Shown here: positions 1 through 7,997 of the stretch, piece after piece
Layout of the letters: each line of letters begins with the position of its first letter
Numbering within the stretch: position 1 is the first letter of the stretch
Assembly (NCBI RefSeq): GCF_963677035.1
Contig: NZ_OY781472.1
Coordinates: 1,860,001 to 1,924,000, forward strand
Length of the DNA stretch: 64,000 bases
Direction of reading: 5' to 3'
Source of the DNA: an uncultured Hyphomonas sp.
GTDB lineage: Bacteria; Pseudomonadota; Alphaproteobacteria; Caulobacterales; Hyphomonadaceae
Translations under genes and position numbers: made by a program
The notes under the pieces: generated by a model
What the model was told of the DNA's origin: nothing
Database searches by the model: none
The model's input: the letters and a program-made list of their open reading frames with translations, nothing else

Positions 1-592
1 TTTTGAAGCCCTTGGGGAACAGTTTCTCCGCCTCGTCGTCCGACAGGCTGGGCACGACGATGACGTCTTCGCCATCGGTCCAGTTCACGGGCGTGGCCAC
101 TTTGTGGCCGTCGGTCAGCTGCAGGCTGTCGATCAGGCGCAGCACTTCGTCGAAGTTCCGGCCGGCGCTTGGCGGATAGATGATCGAGGCGCGGATCTTC
201 TTGTCCGGATCGATCACATACACCGCCCGCACGGTCACATTCGGATCGGCATTCGGGTGGATCATGTTGTAGAGCGTGGCCACCTTGCGGCCGGGGTCGG
301 CGATGATCGGGAAGTCGACACTGGCGTTCTGGGTCTCTTCGATGTCTTCAATCCAGCGCTTGTGATCTTCGACATTGTCGACCGAGATGACGAGCGCTTT
401 GGCGCCGCGGCGGGCAAATTCGTCTTTCAGGCGAGCTGTACAACCGAGCTCCGTGGTGCAGACGGGCGTGAAGTCGGCTGGGTGAGAAAAAAACACGACC
501 CAGTCACCGGCCGCCCAGTCATGGAGCCGGATCCGGCCTTCTGTCGTATCCGCTTCAAAGTCGGGTGCAACGTCGCCGATCAGCAAGCTCAT
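1..592 (-). CDS. 1-Cys peroxiredoxin (AhpC/TSA, Prx6-like), 3' end cut by window
   Basis: Thiol peroxidase that reduces hydrogen peroxide and organic peroxides in the cytoplasm. Reading the minus strand from the ATG at 592 gives at least 197 codons without a stop before the window edge. The peroxidatic cysteine is Cys45 in the motif DFTPVCTTEL, and the long C-terminal half (VRAVYVIDP, then YPPSAGRNFDEVLR) is typical of the Prx6 subfamily, normally about 215 residues, so roughly 20 residues are missing. An AGGAG Shine-Dalgarno lies about 9 bases before the start. The neighbour on the right is divergent. Family assignment is secure; the true C-terminus is outside the window. Confidence 0.93.
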   Translation of the reverse strand, partial: MSLLIGDVAPDFEADTTEGRIRLHDWAAGDWVVFFSHPADFTPVCTTELGCTARLKDEFARRGAKALVISVDNVEDHKRWIEDIEETQNASVDFPIIADPGRKVATLYNMIHPNADPNVTVRAVYVIDPDKKIRASIIYPPSAGRNFDEVLRLIDSLQLTDGHKVATPVNWTDGEDVIVVPSLSDDEAEKLFPKGFK

Positions 593-706
593 TTAAACCG
601 TCTCCTGTGACTTGATTTCGAGGGCGAAAATGGTGCCTAAGAGAGACTGAGCCAATGAGCGGTGCCTGAAGGTGTCGATCAGAATTTCTAATCACCGGAC
701 CTGCCT

Positions 707-1231
707 ATGAAGCGCCTGATCCTCATGCGTCACGCCAAGACCGAACCCTTCGGGGAAGGGATCGATGATTTTGGCCGCGCGTTGACCGATCAGGGGCATA
801 GCGATGCCAGGCGGATTGCCGAGGAAATTGTGGCGCTGGGCTGGAGCCCTGAGCGGATCCTGGTCTCGACGGCGCGGCGGGCGCGGGAAACCTGTTCGGA
901 AGTAGCGCGGGTGTTCGAGGGCGAAAAGGTCCGCCCGATGGAGTCGCTCTATCTTTGCGGCGCGCGGGGGCTGGCGGACGCTGTGAAGCAGAATGACGGT
1001 GCCGGCACGCTTATGGTCATCGGCCATAATCCCGGCATGCACGATTTTGCGCTGGAGATTCTGCGCGATGGTGGCAGCCTCGACCATTATGCCTCCCAGC
1101 GCCTGGCCGAGAAATTCCCGACCAGTTGCGTCGCCATGTTCGACCGGGAGGATGACGGCAGTTTCGTGCCGGTCCTTTTCCGCCTGTCGAACGTGCTTCG
1201 CGCCAAGGACTACCGGACCGCTACAGCCTGA
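707..1231 (+). CDS. SixA-like phosphohistidine phosphatase (histidine phosphatase superfamily)
   Basis: A 174-residue single-domain protein of the histidine phosphatase (phosphoglycerate-mutase-like) superfamily. The catalytic RHA motif is at residues 8-10 (LILMRHAK), a conserved Ser-Thr-Ala-Arg stretch (VSTARRARET) follows near residue 65, and the second active-site histidine is in VIGHNPGMHD near residue 106. This arrangement matches SixA-type phosphatases, which remove phosphate from histidine in phosphorelay proteins. The physiological substrate here is not shown by the sequence; no phosphotransfer protein is adjacent. Monocistronic, convergent with the urcA-like gene. Confidence 0.85.
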   Translation: MKRLILMRHAKTEPFGEGIDDFGRALTDQGHSDARRIAEEIVALGWSPERILVSTARRARETCSEVARVFEGEKVRPMESLYLCGARGLADAVKQNDGAGTLMVIGHNPGMHDFALEILRDGGSLDHYASQRLAEKFPTSCVAMFDREDDGSFVPVLFRLSNVLRAKDYRTATA

Positions 1232-1254
1232 TACGGCGCCAACAAACAGGGCGA

Positions 1255-1291
1255 CAACAAAATGCCCCGCCCGGGTAGAACCAGGCGGGGC
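1255..1291 (-). terminator. Rho-independent terminator for the UrcA gene
   Basis: Perfect 8-bp stem GCCCCGCC/GGCGGGGC (1264-1271 and 1284-1291). On the minus strand it is followed by ATTTTGTTGT, so it would stop transcripts from the UrcA gene. On the plus strand there is no T-tract. Confidence 0.65.
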
Positions 1292-1348
1292 GGCAGGGCG
1301 CGGGTATCCCTCGTTTGGAGAGTCCGGGACACCCGCGAAGGGGGGGGC

Positions 1349-1660
1349 TTACCGGGAGGCCGAAGCTTTATAGGCCGCTGTGAGTTCCGGCTCATTGATG
1401 GCCTTCACGGCGCTTTTCAGGGTGCGGTTTTCGCAGAAGCTGACGGCGTATTTGGTGGCGAATGTCCGTTCGGAGACTTCGGCGACGCAGCGTTCGTGAA
1501 CGTCTTGCTTGAGGTTCGAAAGTACCTCCTGGGCGCCGTCAGCGGTCTGTAGGGTGCCACGGTCGATATTCACGCTCATCTGGAACTGATCGGTCGTGCT
1601 GGCGAGGGCTGGCATGGCTGCGATGGAGAGGGCGGAGGCGGCGAGAATGGAGCGGATCAT
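1349..1660 (-). CDS. UrcA family exported protein
   Basis: A 103-residue protein with a signal peptide (MIRSILAASALSIAAMPALA) and a mature domain of the UrcA family: a short strand-forming N-terminal segment, then a helix of the form LSNLKQDVHERC, and a second cysteine near the C-terminus (AVSFCENRTL). UrcA proteins are small exported proteins of unknown function that are common in Caulobacterales and Sphingomonadales. I chose the ATG at 1660 because AAGAAGGA lies 10 bases upstream and the signal peptide then begins properly; a longer reading to 1732 would bury it. It follows a small Arg-rich gene with a nearly identical AAGAAGGACT leader. Confidence 0.8.
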   Translation of the reverse strand: MIRSILAASALSIAAMPALASTTDQFQMSVNIDRGTLQTADGAQEVLSNLKQDVHERCVAEVSERTFATKYAVSFCENRTLKSAVKAINEPELTAAYKASASR

Positions 1661-1762
1661 AACGAGAGAGTCCTTCTTTGAGTGTTTGAGTGCGGGAGGG
1701 GTGGACGGCGCCGCGAGCCAGGAGGGGGGCAAGGCTTTTGGGTGCAGCGCCGTCCTGGCGGC

Positions 1763-1945
1763 TCAGTGCTGGTCCCGGCGGCCGGAACGGCGGCGGCGGC
1801 GGACCAGAAGGTTCGGGCGGCCCCGGTCGGCCACATCATTTGCCGGGCGTGACAGCAGCGTTTGGCGGCCGGTGAAGATGGCACTCGCCATCGGTGCGGC
1901 ATGCGCGGCGATCTCGTGGTCATATTGACGGGCGCGGGGGGTCAT
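1763..1945 (-). CDS. Small Arg-rich hypothetical protein upstream of UrcA gene
   Basis: A 60-residue reading frame whose ATG at 1945 is preceded by AAGAAGGA at 9-base spacing, the same leader as the UrcA gene about 100 bp downstream. Third codon positions are mostly G or C, as in neighbouring genes, which supports translation. The C-terminal third is strongly basic (five consecutive Arg near residue 50). I do not recognise a family. The gene is the first after the repeated dyads at 2020-2057 and probably forms a transcript with the UrcA gene. It could be a small regulatory or nucleic-acid-binding protein, but that is only a guess from charge. Confidence 0.5.
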   Translation of the reverse strand: MTPRARQYDHEIAAHAAPMASAIFTGRQTLLSRPANDVADRGRPNLLVRRRRRSGRRDQH

Positions 1946-2019
1946 TTTCGAAAGTCCTTCTTGGTGTCTTGTCTTGGCGGGACCATCCCGCCGCCGACAT
2001 CCTCAAGATAGGACGAATA

Positions 2020-2101
2020 TTATCGAAAAACAATACTAAATTATCGAAAAACAATAAATTCCAGGAATTTCAACATCTTGGATCTTCTCGAATATCGATA
2101 T
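2020..2101. promoter_or_regulatory. Repeated TTATCG-N5-CAATA dyads, candidate operator
   Basis: Two copies of TTATCGAAAAACAATA lie at 2020-2035 and 2041-2056, 21 bp apart start to start, i.e. two helical turns. The second extends to the imperfect dyad TTATCG-N5-CAATAA (2041-2057). A perfect palindrome ATATCGATAT follows at 2092-2101. All sit in the AT-rich promoter region of the small gene at 1763-1945. The same half-sites occur at 34338-34354 before the efflux operon. The regulator is not encoded beside either site. The rest of 1946-2227 has no further gene that I can support. Confidence 0.6.
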
Positions 2102-2227
2102 GATACACCAAAACGGCGCTTCAAGGTCAATTAATTTGCGACCATAAGAAGAATCTGCCGGGAATCCCGGGTCGCCGGGGCAGAGCGCGCCGTGAGGACC
2201 GGGAACGCCCCGTCCCGGACAGGTTGG

Positions 2228-3838
2228 CTAGACAGACTGGCTTTCAGGCACCGATGGCGGCTGGCCGAGGTCAAAGCTCAGCTGGACCGGGCCTCTGGCG
2301 GGGCGGCGGATCCCGTTTGGCCGGTGGCTCCGGAAGGGCAGGTCGGCCTGCTTCGCCTCCGACCGCCGTGATGGGCGCGATGCTGCTTTTGGCACAGGCC
2401 TCTGTGGTGCAGACTGTTTCGGGAGAGACCGCCCGGGACGGCGCACGCTGGCGATGCGCTCGCGGGCCTCGCGCGCGGCGGCGATATGGTCGACCATGCG
2501 CATCGGATAGGTCTGGCCGAAAATCACGCCCGCCCGGGCAAGCTCTGCCTTTGGCGCGTCCCACGGGGCATGCAGCCAGGTGTCGGGCAGGGCCGCCAGT
2601 TCAGGCACCCAGCGCCGGATGAAGACGCCGCCCGGATCAAGCTGTTGCGACAGGCGGACCGGATTGCCGATGGTCGGCATGCGCCGCCCGCGCAGGCCGA
2701 CCTGCGCGATGACCTGCGGATAGTGGATGCCAGGCTCGAAATCCGTAAACAGCGCGCCCAGCCGCTCAGCTGGAAGGCGCCAGTCCATCCAGAGCTGACA
2801 GGAGGCGAACCCGATCAGCATGGCCCGCATACGGAAATTCAGCCAGCCGGTCTCGCGCAGGGCGCGCATGCAGGCATCGATCAGCGGGAAGCCGGTGCGT
2901 CCGTCGATCCATGCGGCGAGGCGCGGGTCGTCCGCCGCTACTTCGGGGCGGAGGTCTTCGCCGCTGCCCGTCTGGGGCAGGGGGTGGTCCTCGAAGGACT
3001 GGATCGAGCGGGCCCGCCACTCGAGCCGTTCAAGGAAATCGGTGAGCGACGCGGCGAAGGTCGTATCGCCGTCCTGCACATAGGCTGCGCGGGCGCGGAC
3101 GGCTGCCTGCCAGGCTTCGCGGACGGAGACGGTTCCGAAGGCAAGGTGCGGTGACAGGCGGGAGCCGGACGTATCGGAGATCGCGGGCCGGTCGGCCTCC
3201 TGCTGATAGCGGCGGCCGCGTCCGGCGAGGAAACTTCTCAGCAATTCTACCCCTGCGGTGCGCCCGCCTGCCTGGCGTTCGGGACAGTCGTCCGGACCGA
3301 GACAGAAGTCTTCCGCGATGGGCCAGGGCCCTGCCGCCTGTGTTGCGGCCAGAATTGTTTCCGGCGCCTTGATGCGGGGCGCATTCAGCCCCTCGGCCCA
3401 GCGGCTGGTCCAGTCATCATGTTCTTTCAGGCCGCGGAGAATGCCGGTCTGGGACTGTTCACGCAGCGAGATCCCGGCTTGCACGGCCCAGCGGCGGACG
3501 GCCCGGTCGCGTGCCCGCGTCCAGGGCAGGCCGGTTTCTTCATACATATGGATCGCTTCGATGCCGTGCCGGCGGTGCAGGTCCGCCAGGATATCCAGCG
3601 CATCGCCCTTGCGGACGATCAGGCGCGCGCCGCGGTCCGTCAGGGCTTCATCCAGCTCTGTGAGGGAGTCCATCAGGAAGTCGAACTGCCGGCGCGAATG
3701 TTCCGGCAGGGCCCAGGAATCCCGTTCGAAAATATAGAGCGGCAGCACCGGTGCACCGCTGGCTACAGCCGCAGCGAGGGCTGCATGATCATGCACCCTA
3801 AGATCGCGACGGAACCAGACAAGATGAACATTCTTCAT
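2228..3838 (-). CDS. Cryptochrome/DNA photolyase family flavoprotein
   Basis: A 536-residue member of the photolyase/cryptochrome family, which binds FAD and uses blue light either for repair of UV pyrimidine dimers or for signalling. The N-terminal alpha/beta antenna domain opens with HLVWFRRDLRVHDHAAL; the FAD domain contains SRLSPHLAFGTVS, RTGFPLIDACMRALRETGWLNFRMRAML and, near residue 395, DFEPGIHYPQ followed by DPGGVFIRRWVPEL. The segment corresponding to the DxDxxxxN motif of E. coli photolyase reads DFEPGIH, so this belongs to a divergent subgroup. The last ~75 residues are a basic, probably disordered tail. The start at 3838 aligns with the family; an ATG at 3856 is also possible and neither has a clear Shine-Dalgarno. 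Confidence 0.88.
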   Translation of the reverse strand: MKNVHLVWFRRDLRVHDHAALAAAVASGAPVLPLYIFERDSWALPEHSRRQFDFLMDSLTELDEALTDRGARLIVRKGDALDILADLHRRHGIEAIHMYEETGLPWTRARDRAVRRWAVQAGISLREQSQTGILRGLKEHDDWTSRWAEGLNAPRIKAPETILAATQAAGPWPIAEDFCLGPDDCPERQAGGRTAGVELLRSFLAGRGRRYQQEADRPAISDTSGSRLSPHLAFGTVSVREAWQAAVRARAAYVQDGDTTFAASLTDFLERLEWRARSIQSFEDHPLPQTGSGEDLRPEVAADDPRLAAWIDGRTGFPLIDACMRALRETGWLNFRMRAMLIGFASCQLWMDWRLPAERLGALFTDFEPGIHYPQVIAQVGLRGRRMPTIGNPVRLSQQLDPGGVFIRRWVPELAALPDTWLHAPWDAPKAELARAGVIFGQTYPMRMVDHIAAAREARERIASVRRPGRSLPKQSAPQRPVPKAASRPSRRSEAKQADLPFRSHRPNGIRRPARGPVQLSFDLGQPPSVPESQSV

Positions 3839-4061
3839 GGAACAAAAATAGAACATTCGAGAAGGCGTTTCAAGTCCCTTGTTTTTCAGGCGGGTTTTCG
3901 AATGCTCGGCCCCGACGGGGAATTCGGCCTGTAGATAAAACTGTGGGTAAGCCTGTGGATTGTTTTCCGGTCAGGATAGGGCCCTCTATCAGGCGAATCC
4001 TCTCTCTTTCGGGGAGAATCGTTTTGAAACCGAAACAAATTCAACCTGTGATTTGTAGCTT

Positions 4062-5516
4062 ATGCTTAATCCACAGGGCATTTCTTGCGGCATGGGTGGC
4101 GAAGGGTTCAGCGGCGATTCCGGCCGCGCGCAGGCGCGCGCGCCTTTGTGGTGTCCGCGCCCGGACATCCGTATCGCACTCGAAGCGGCCCACAGCCTGG
4201 ACCGTCGGGCGCCCGGTCTTTCCGCGCGCCGCACACTCAGTCCGGGGCAGTGGGCCACCGTCACCAGCCTGCTGAAAACCCTCGGAGTTGTGGCCCTGCT
4301 TGTGCCCGAACTGCCCTTCGTCCTGGCCATGCTGCTTGTTCCGCTGGTCTTCCTGGCGATCATCTTGTTCCGTCTTTTCCTGCTGGCTGTTGCTCTCCGG
4401 CTGAACCGGGAAGACCCGCAGGATGATAGCGGCGCGACGCCCCTGTTGCCGGTCTACACGCTCCTTGTTGCGCTGAAGGACGAGACTGCTGTTGTGCCCC
4501 AGCTGGCGCAGGCCCTGTCCGCGCTGGACTATCCGCAGGACCGGATCGACCTGAAACTCCTGGTGGAGGAAGCGGACGTCCATACGCAAGCGGCCGTACG
4601 GGCTCAGTCCTGGCCTAACGGCGCGGAGTTGCTGGTCGTCCCGGCCGGCCAGCCGCAGACCAAGCCGCGCGCCCTCAATTACGGGCTGAACAGTGCCAGG
4701 GGCACATATGTCGTCGTCTATGATGCCGAAGACCGGCCGCATCCGAGCCAGCTGAAATCTGCGGTCCGTGCGTTCAATGCGAACAGTACAGAGATGGCCT
4801 GCGTTCAGGCGCCACTGGTCGGCGTGCCCGCAACAGGTGGCTGGCTTGCCCGGGAATGGGCGCAGGAATATGCGATCCAGTTCAGCCTGCTCGTGCCAGC
4901 CCTTGCCCGGCTTGGCCTGCCGGTGGCGCTGGGTGGCACCAGCAATCACTTCAGGCGCACTTCGCTGGTGGCCGCTGGCGGCTGGGATGCCTGGAACGTC
5001 ACGGAGGATGCAGACCTGGGCCTGCGTCTGGCGCGGCTCGGCCACCGGGTCGGCGCAATCCGGTCTCCGACGCTGGAAGCCCCGCCGGTGCGTGGCAGGG
5101 ACTGGCGTGCCCAGCGGTCGCGCTGGCTGAAGGGGTACATGCAGACCTGGTGTGTGCTTATGCGCGGGGACAGCGAAATTCCGGGTCTGCCGCCCGCCGC
5201 TTTCCTGTCCGTCCAGCTGACGCTCGGGGCCGCGATCCTGTCTGCAATGGTGCACGGCCCCTGGGCGGTCTGGTGTGCGGCATGCCTCTGCCTGCCGGGG
5301 CTCTCCCTCGGTGTGTTCGGGGGCAGCGCCCTGTGCCTCTCGCTTTTTACCGGCGTACTGTCGGCCAGTCTCGCCCCCGGCCGCTGGACCTGGCAGCGCG
5401 TGTTCGTCATTCTGACCCTGCCGCTTTACTGGCCGCTTCAGACCCTCGCCATGATGCGCGCGCTGTGGAGTCTCTCCCGCGCGCCGCACTACTGGGCGAA
5501 GACGCCGCATGTCTGA
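4062..5516 (+). CDS. Membrane glycosyltransferase, GT2 (cellulose-synthase-like)
   Basis: A 484-residue processive-type GT2 enzyme. A membrane segment near residues 70-110 (rich in Val/Leu/Ile) precedes the catalytic domain, which shows the nucleotide-sugar motif VYDAEDRP, the TEDADLGLRL acceptor aspartate motif and the QRSRWLKGYMQT (QxxRW) motif. Three or so hydrophobic segments follow at the C-terminus. This is the organisation of polysaccharide-polymerising or lipid-linked glycosyltransferases at the inner membrane; the sugar and acceptor cannot be read from the sequence. The annotated ATG at 4062 has a weak Shine-Dalgarno, and the first ~40 residues look poorly conserved, so the start could lie downstream. 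It stands alone, without other exopolysaccharide genes. Confidence 0.85.
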   Translation: MLNPQGISCGMGGEGFSGDSGRAQARAPLWCPRPDIRIALEAAHSLDRRAPGLSARRTLSPGQWATVTSLLKTLGVVALLVPELPFVLAMLLVPLVFLAIILFRLFLLAVALRLNREDPQDDSGATPLLPVYTLLVALKDETAVVPQLAQALSALDYPQDRIDLKLLVEEADVHTQAAVRAQSWPNGAELLVVPAGQPQTKPRALNYGLNSARGTYVVVYDAEDRPHPSQLKSAVRAFNANSTEMACVQAPLVGVPATGGWLAREWAQEYAIQFSLLVPALARLGLPVALGGTSNHFRRTSLVAAGGWDAWNVTEDADLGLRLARLGHRVGAIRSPTLEAPPVRGRDWRAQRSRWLKGYMQTWCVLMRGDSEIPGLPPAAFLSVQLTLGAAILSAMVHGPWAVWCAACLCLPGLSLGVFGGSALCLSLFTGVLSASLAPGRWTWQRVFVILTLPLYWPLQTLAMMRALWSLSRAPHYWAKTPHV

Positions 5517-5556
5517 CCCAGCGGCAGCGCTTGGCGCGGCCGTTGCAGCGGAATAG

Positions 5557-5587
5557 GGTCTCCCCAATCCAATCTGATAGGGAGACC
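5557..5587 (+). promoter_or_regulatory. Inverted repeat overlapping the Shine-Dalgarno of the first acyl-CoA dehydrogenase
   Basis: GGTCTCCC (5557-5564) pairs perfectly with GGGAGACC (5580-5587) across a 15-base loop. The right arm contains the GGGAGA Shine-Dalgarno that serves the ATG at 5591. It can be a DNA operator or an RNA hairpin that hides the ribosome-binding site; sequence alone does not decide. Confidence 0.55.
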
Positions 5588-5590
5588 GCC

Positions 5591-6805
5591 ATGGCCGACA
5601 CTGCCGTCGACGAGCTCGAGACCTTCCGCGTGGAAACGCGTGCCTGGCTCGAGGAAAACTGCCCGCCCTCCATGCGCACGCCGATGAAAGACGACGAGAT
5701 CGTCTGGGGCGGCAAGCGGGAGAAATTCAAGAATCCGGAGTCGAAGGTCTGGCTGGAACGGATGGCCGAAAAAGGCTGGACCGCGCCGCAATGGCCGAAG
5801 AAATACGGCGGCGGTGGCCTCTCCGCACAGGAAGCCCGCGTGCTGCAGCAGGAGATGAGCCGCATCAAGGCGCGCCAGCCACTGTTCTCGTTCGGCCTCT
5901 GGATGTTCGGTCCGGCCCTGCTGGAGTTTGGCAATGAAGAACAGAAGCAGCGCTTCATTCCGGATATCGTCCATGGCCGCACCCGCTGGTGCCAGGGCTA
6001 TTCCGAGCCGGGCGCCGGGTCTGACCTGGCCGACCTGCAGACGCGCTGCGAAGACAAGGGCGATCACTATCTGATCAACGGACAGAAGGTGTGGACCTCT
6101 TACGCTGACAAGGCTGACTGGATCTTCTGCCTCGTGCGGACAGACACCAGCGTGAAGCATGAAGGCATCAGCTTCATCCTGTTCGACATGGAAAGCGAAG
6201 GCGTCGAAGCGCGCCCGATCCTGCTGATCTCGGGCGAGAGCCCGTTCTGCGAAACCTTCTTCACCGATGTGAAGGTGCCGAAGGACCAGCTGGTCGGCGA
6301 GGTGAATGGCGGCTGGCAGATCGCCAAGCGCCTGCTTCAGTTCGAACGCTCCTCTATCTCCGCCGGCGGCTTCGGCGGCACGGGCGGTTCGGGCATCATG
6401 GGCCCGGAAGACTATGCCAAGCAGCATATCGGCACTGACAGCGATGGCCGTCTTCTGGATGGCGACCTGCGCGGCCGCATCACCGATCACAAGATGTACG
6501 CCAAGGCCTTCAGCCTGACCGTCGCCCGCCAGGCCGAACAGGCCAAGGCCGGACAGGCCGTCAGCCACACGGCATCGATCCTGAAATATGGCGCCGCCAA
6601 GATGAACCAGGATCGTCACGAGCTGCTGATTGAGGCACTCGGCACCGAGGGGCTCGGCTGGGAAGGGGAGGGCTTTGACCCGACCGCCAAGAAAGTCACC
6701 CGCCAGTGGCTGCGTTCGAAAGGGAACTCCATCGAAGGCGGCACCAGCGAGATCAACCTCAATGTCATCTCCAAGCGTGTGCTTGGCCTGAAAGACCATC
6801 AGTAA
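5591..6805 (+). CDS. Acyl-CoA dehydrogenase, catalytic subunit of a probable pair
   Basis: A 404-residue FAD-dependent acyl-CoA dehydrogenase that would introduce an alpha,beta double bond into an acyl-CoA. The N-terminal helical domain includes GWTAPQWPKKYGGGGLS, the middle domain has the FAD/substrate signature WCQGYSEPGAGSDLA near residue 140, and the C-terminal domain ends with SIEGGTSEINLN, whose glutamate is at the position of the catalytic base in this family. The start at 5591 is set by GGGAGA and by alignment; the same frame runs open far upstream but that region belongs to the glycosyltransferase gene. The next gene, 30 bp downstream, is a second and more divergent acyl-CoA dehydrogenase, suggesting a heteromeric enzyme. 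Confidence 0.93.
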   Translation: MADTAVDELETFRVETRAWLEENCPPSMRTPMKDDEIVWGGKREKFKNPESKVWLERMAEKGWTAPQWPKKYGGGGLSAQEARVLQQEMSRIKARQPLFSFGLWMFGPALLEFGNEEQKQRFIPDIVHGRTRWCQGYSEPGAGSDLADLQTRCEDKGDHYLINGQKVWTSYADKADWIFCLVRTDTSVKHEGISFILFDMESEGVEARPILLISGESPFCETFFTDVKVPKDQLVGEVNGGWQIAKRLLQFERSSISAGGFGGTGGSGIMGPEDYAKQHIGTDSDGRLLDGDLRGRITDHKMYAKAFSLTVARQAEQAKAGQAVSHTASILKYGAAKMNQDRHELLIEALGTEGLGWEGEGFDPTAKKVTRQWLRSKGNSIEGGTSEINLNVISKRVLGLKDHQ

Positions 6806-6835
6806 GCCGACGGCAGAAACCAGGAGATAAACAAC

Positions 6836-7972
6836 ATGACCTTCCTTCTGACCGAAGATCAGGAAATGCTGCGTGACACCGCCATGGCGTTTGCGCGTGA
6901 CGAACTGCCGGTGACGCATCTGCGCGAGCTGCGCGACAGTGGCGCAAATGGCAAAGACCCGAAGACCCGCCAGAAACTGGCAGAGCTGGGCTTCTTTGGC
7001 GTGATTGTGCCGGAAGAGCCCGGCGGCGAACATTTCGGCGTGGTTGGCCTGGGCCAGATCCTCGAAGCGCAGGGCCGCACGCTGGCCGCAACACCGCTGC
7101 TGCAGACGGCGCTGATTGGCGCCAGTGCGATCCAGCTGGGCGGCACACCGGCGCAACAGGCCGAATGGCTGCCGAAGATTGCCGGCGGCGATGTCACCTT
7201 TGCCCTCGCCCTTGATGAAAGCGCACATTTCAATCCGCTGAACGTGGCGACTGAAGCCGAACGCAACGGACAGGGCTACACGCTGAATGGCGAGAAGCGC
7301 TATGTGCCGGATGGCCATCATGCCGACATGCTGATTGTCGTCGCCCGTACCTTCGGGGAGCCGGGCGATCGTCACGGCCTCTCGCTGTTCCTTGTGCCGG
7401 CAGATGCCAAGGGCGTCTCGGTTCAGGAACTGAAGACGGCGGACAGTCATGGCGCCGCACACATCACGCTCACAGATGTGATGGTGGGAGAAGGCGCACT
7501 GATCGGCGCCGCCGATGAGGGCGCAGACGTGCTGGAGCCGGTGCTGGACCGGGCCGCGATCGGACAGGCAGCAGAAATGCTGGGTTCGTCACAGGCCGCG
7601 TTCGAGATGACGCTGGAATACCTGCAGAGCCGCAAACAGTTCGGCCAGTTGATCGGCTCTTTCCAGTCGCTTCAGCATCGCGCCGCGAAGATGTTCACCG
7701 AGCTTGAGATGACGCGGTCCTGCATCGCGGCGGCATTGTCCGCTGTCGATGAAGGCAAGACCAATGTTGCCGAACTCGCCAGCCTGGCAAAAGCGAAAGC
7801 CAGCGAGCTGGTGCATCTTGTCTCGAACGAATGCGTTCAGATGCATGGCGGCATCGGCATGACCGATGTGGCAGACCCCGGTCTCTACATGAAGCGCGCC
7901 CGCGCGCAGGAAGCCATGTATGGCTCGGCCAGCTGGCACCGCGACCGTTATGCGAAGCTGAACGGCTACTAG
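6836..7972 (+). CDS. Acyl-CoA dehydrogenase, probable partner subunit
   Basis: A 378-residue acyl-CoA dehydrogenase-fold protein. It keeps the N-terminal helical domain (FLLTEDQEMLRDTAMAFARDEL) and the C-terminal FAD-contact region (SRKQFGQLIGSFQSLQHRAA, then CVQMHGGIGMTDVADPGLYMKRA), but at the end it has MYGSASWHRDRY where active dehydrogenases have an EGT(S/A) segment with the catalytic glutamate. In actinobacterial steroid degradation, paired FadE proteins form alpha2beta2 complexes in which only one chain carries the base; the same split is inferred here. AGGAGA precedes the ATG. The true substrate (side chain, aromatic or branched acyl-CoA) is not indicated by neighbours. Confidence 0.9.
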   Translation: MTFLLTEDQEMLRDTAMAFARDELPVTHLRELRDSGANGKDPKTRQKLAELGFFGVIVPEEPGGEHFGVVGLGQILEAQGRTLAATPLLQTALIGASAIQLGGTPAQQAEWLPKIAGGDVTFALALDESAHFNPLNVATEAERNGQGYTLNGEKRYVPDGHHADMLIVVARTFGEPGDRHGLSLFLVPADAKGVSVQELKTADSHGAAHITLTDVMVGEGALIGAADEGADVLEPVLDRAAIGQAAEMLGSSQAAFEMTLEYLQSRKQFGQLIGSFQSLQHRAAKMFTELEMTRSCIAAALSAVDEGKTNVAELASLAKAKASELVHLVSNECVQMHGGIGMTDVADPGLYMKRARAQEAMYGSASWHRDRYAKLNGY

Positions 7973-7997
7973 GCCAGACAGTCATTGCGACCAAAAG

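Noticed and set aside
3942..4075. Replication origin suggested by DnaA-like boxes
   Set aside because: No AT-rich unwinding element, no dnaA, dnaN, hemE or repABC nearby and boxes are imperfect; kept only as a low-interest finding.
4041..5567. Long open frame on the minus strand, about 508 codons
   Set aside because: It is the antisense of the GT2 glycosyltransferase; low-complexity Arg/Pro/Gln composition and no domain.
5489..7462. Minus-strand frame of about 657 codons across both acyl-CoA dehydrogenases
   Set aside because: Mirror of the GC-rich codon positions of the real genes; no Shine-Dalgarno and no recognisable motif.
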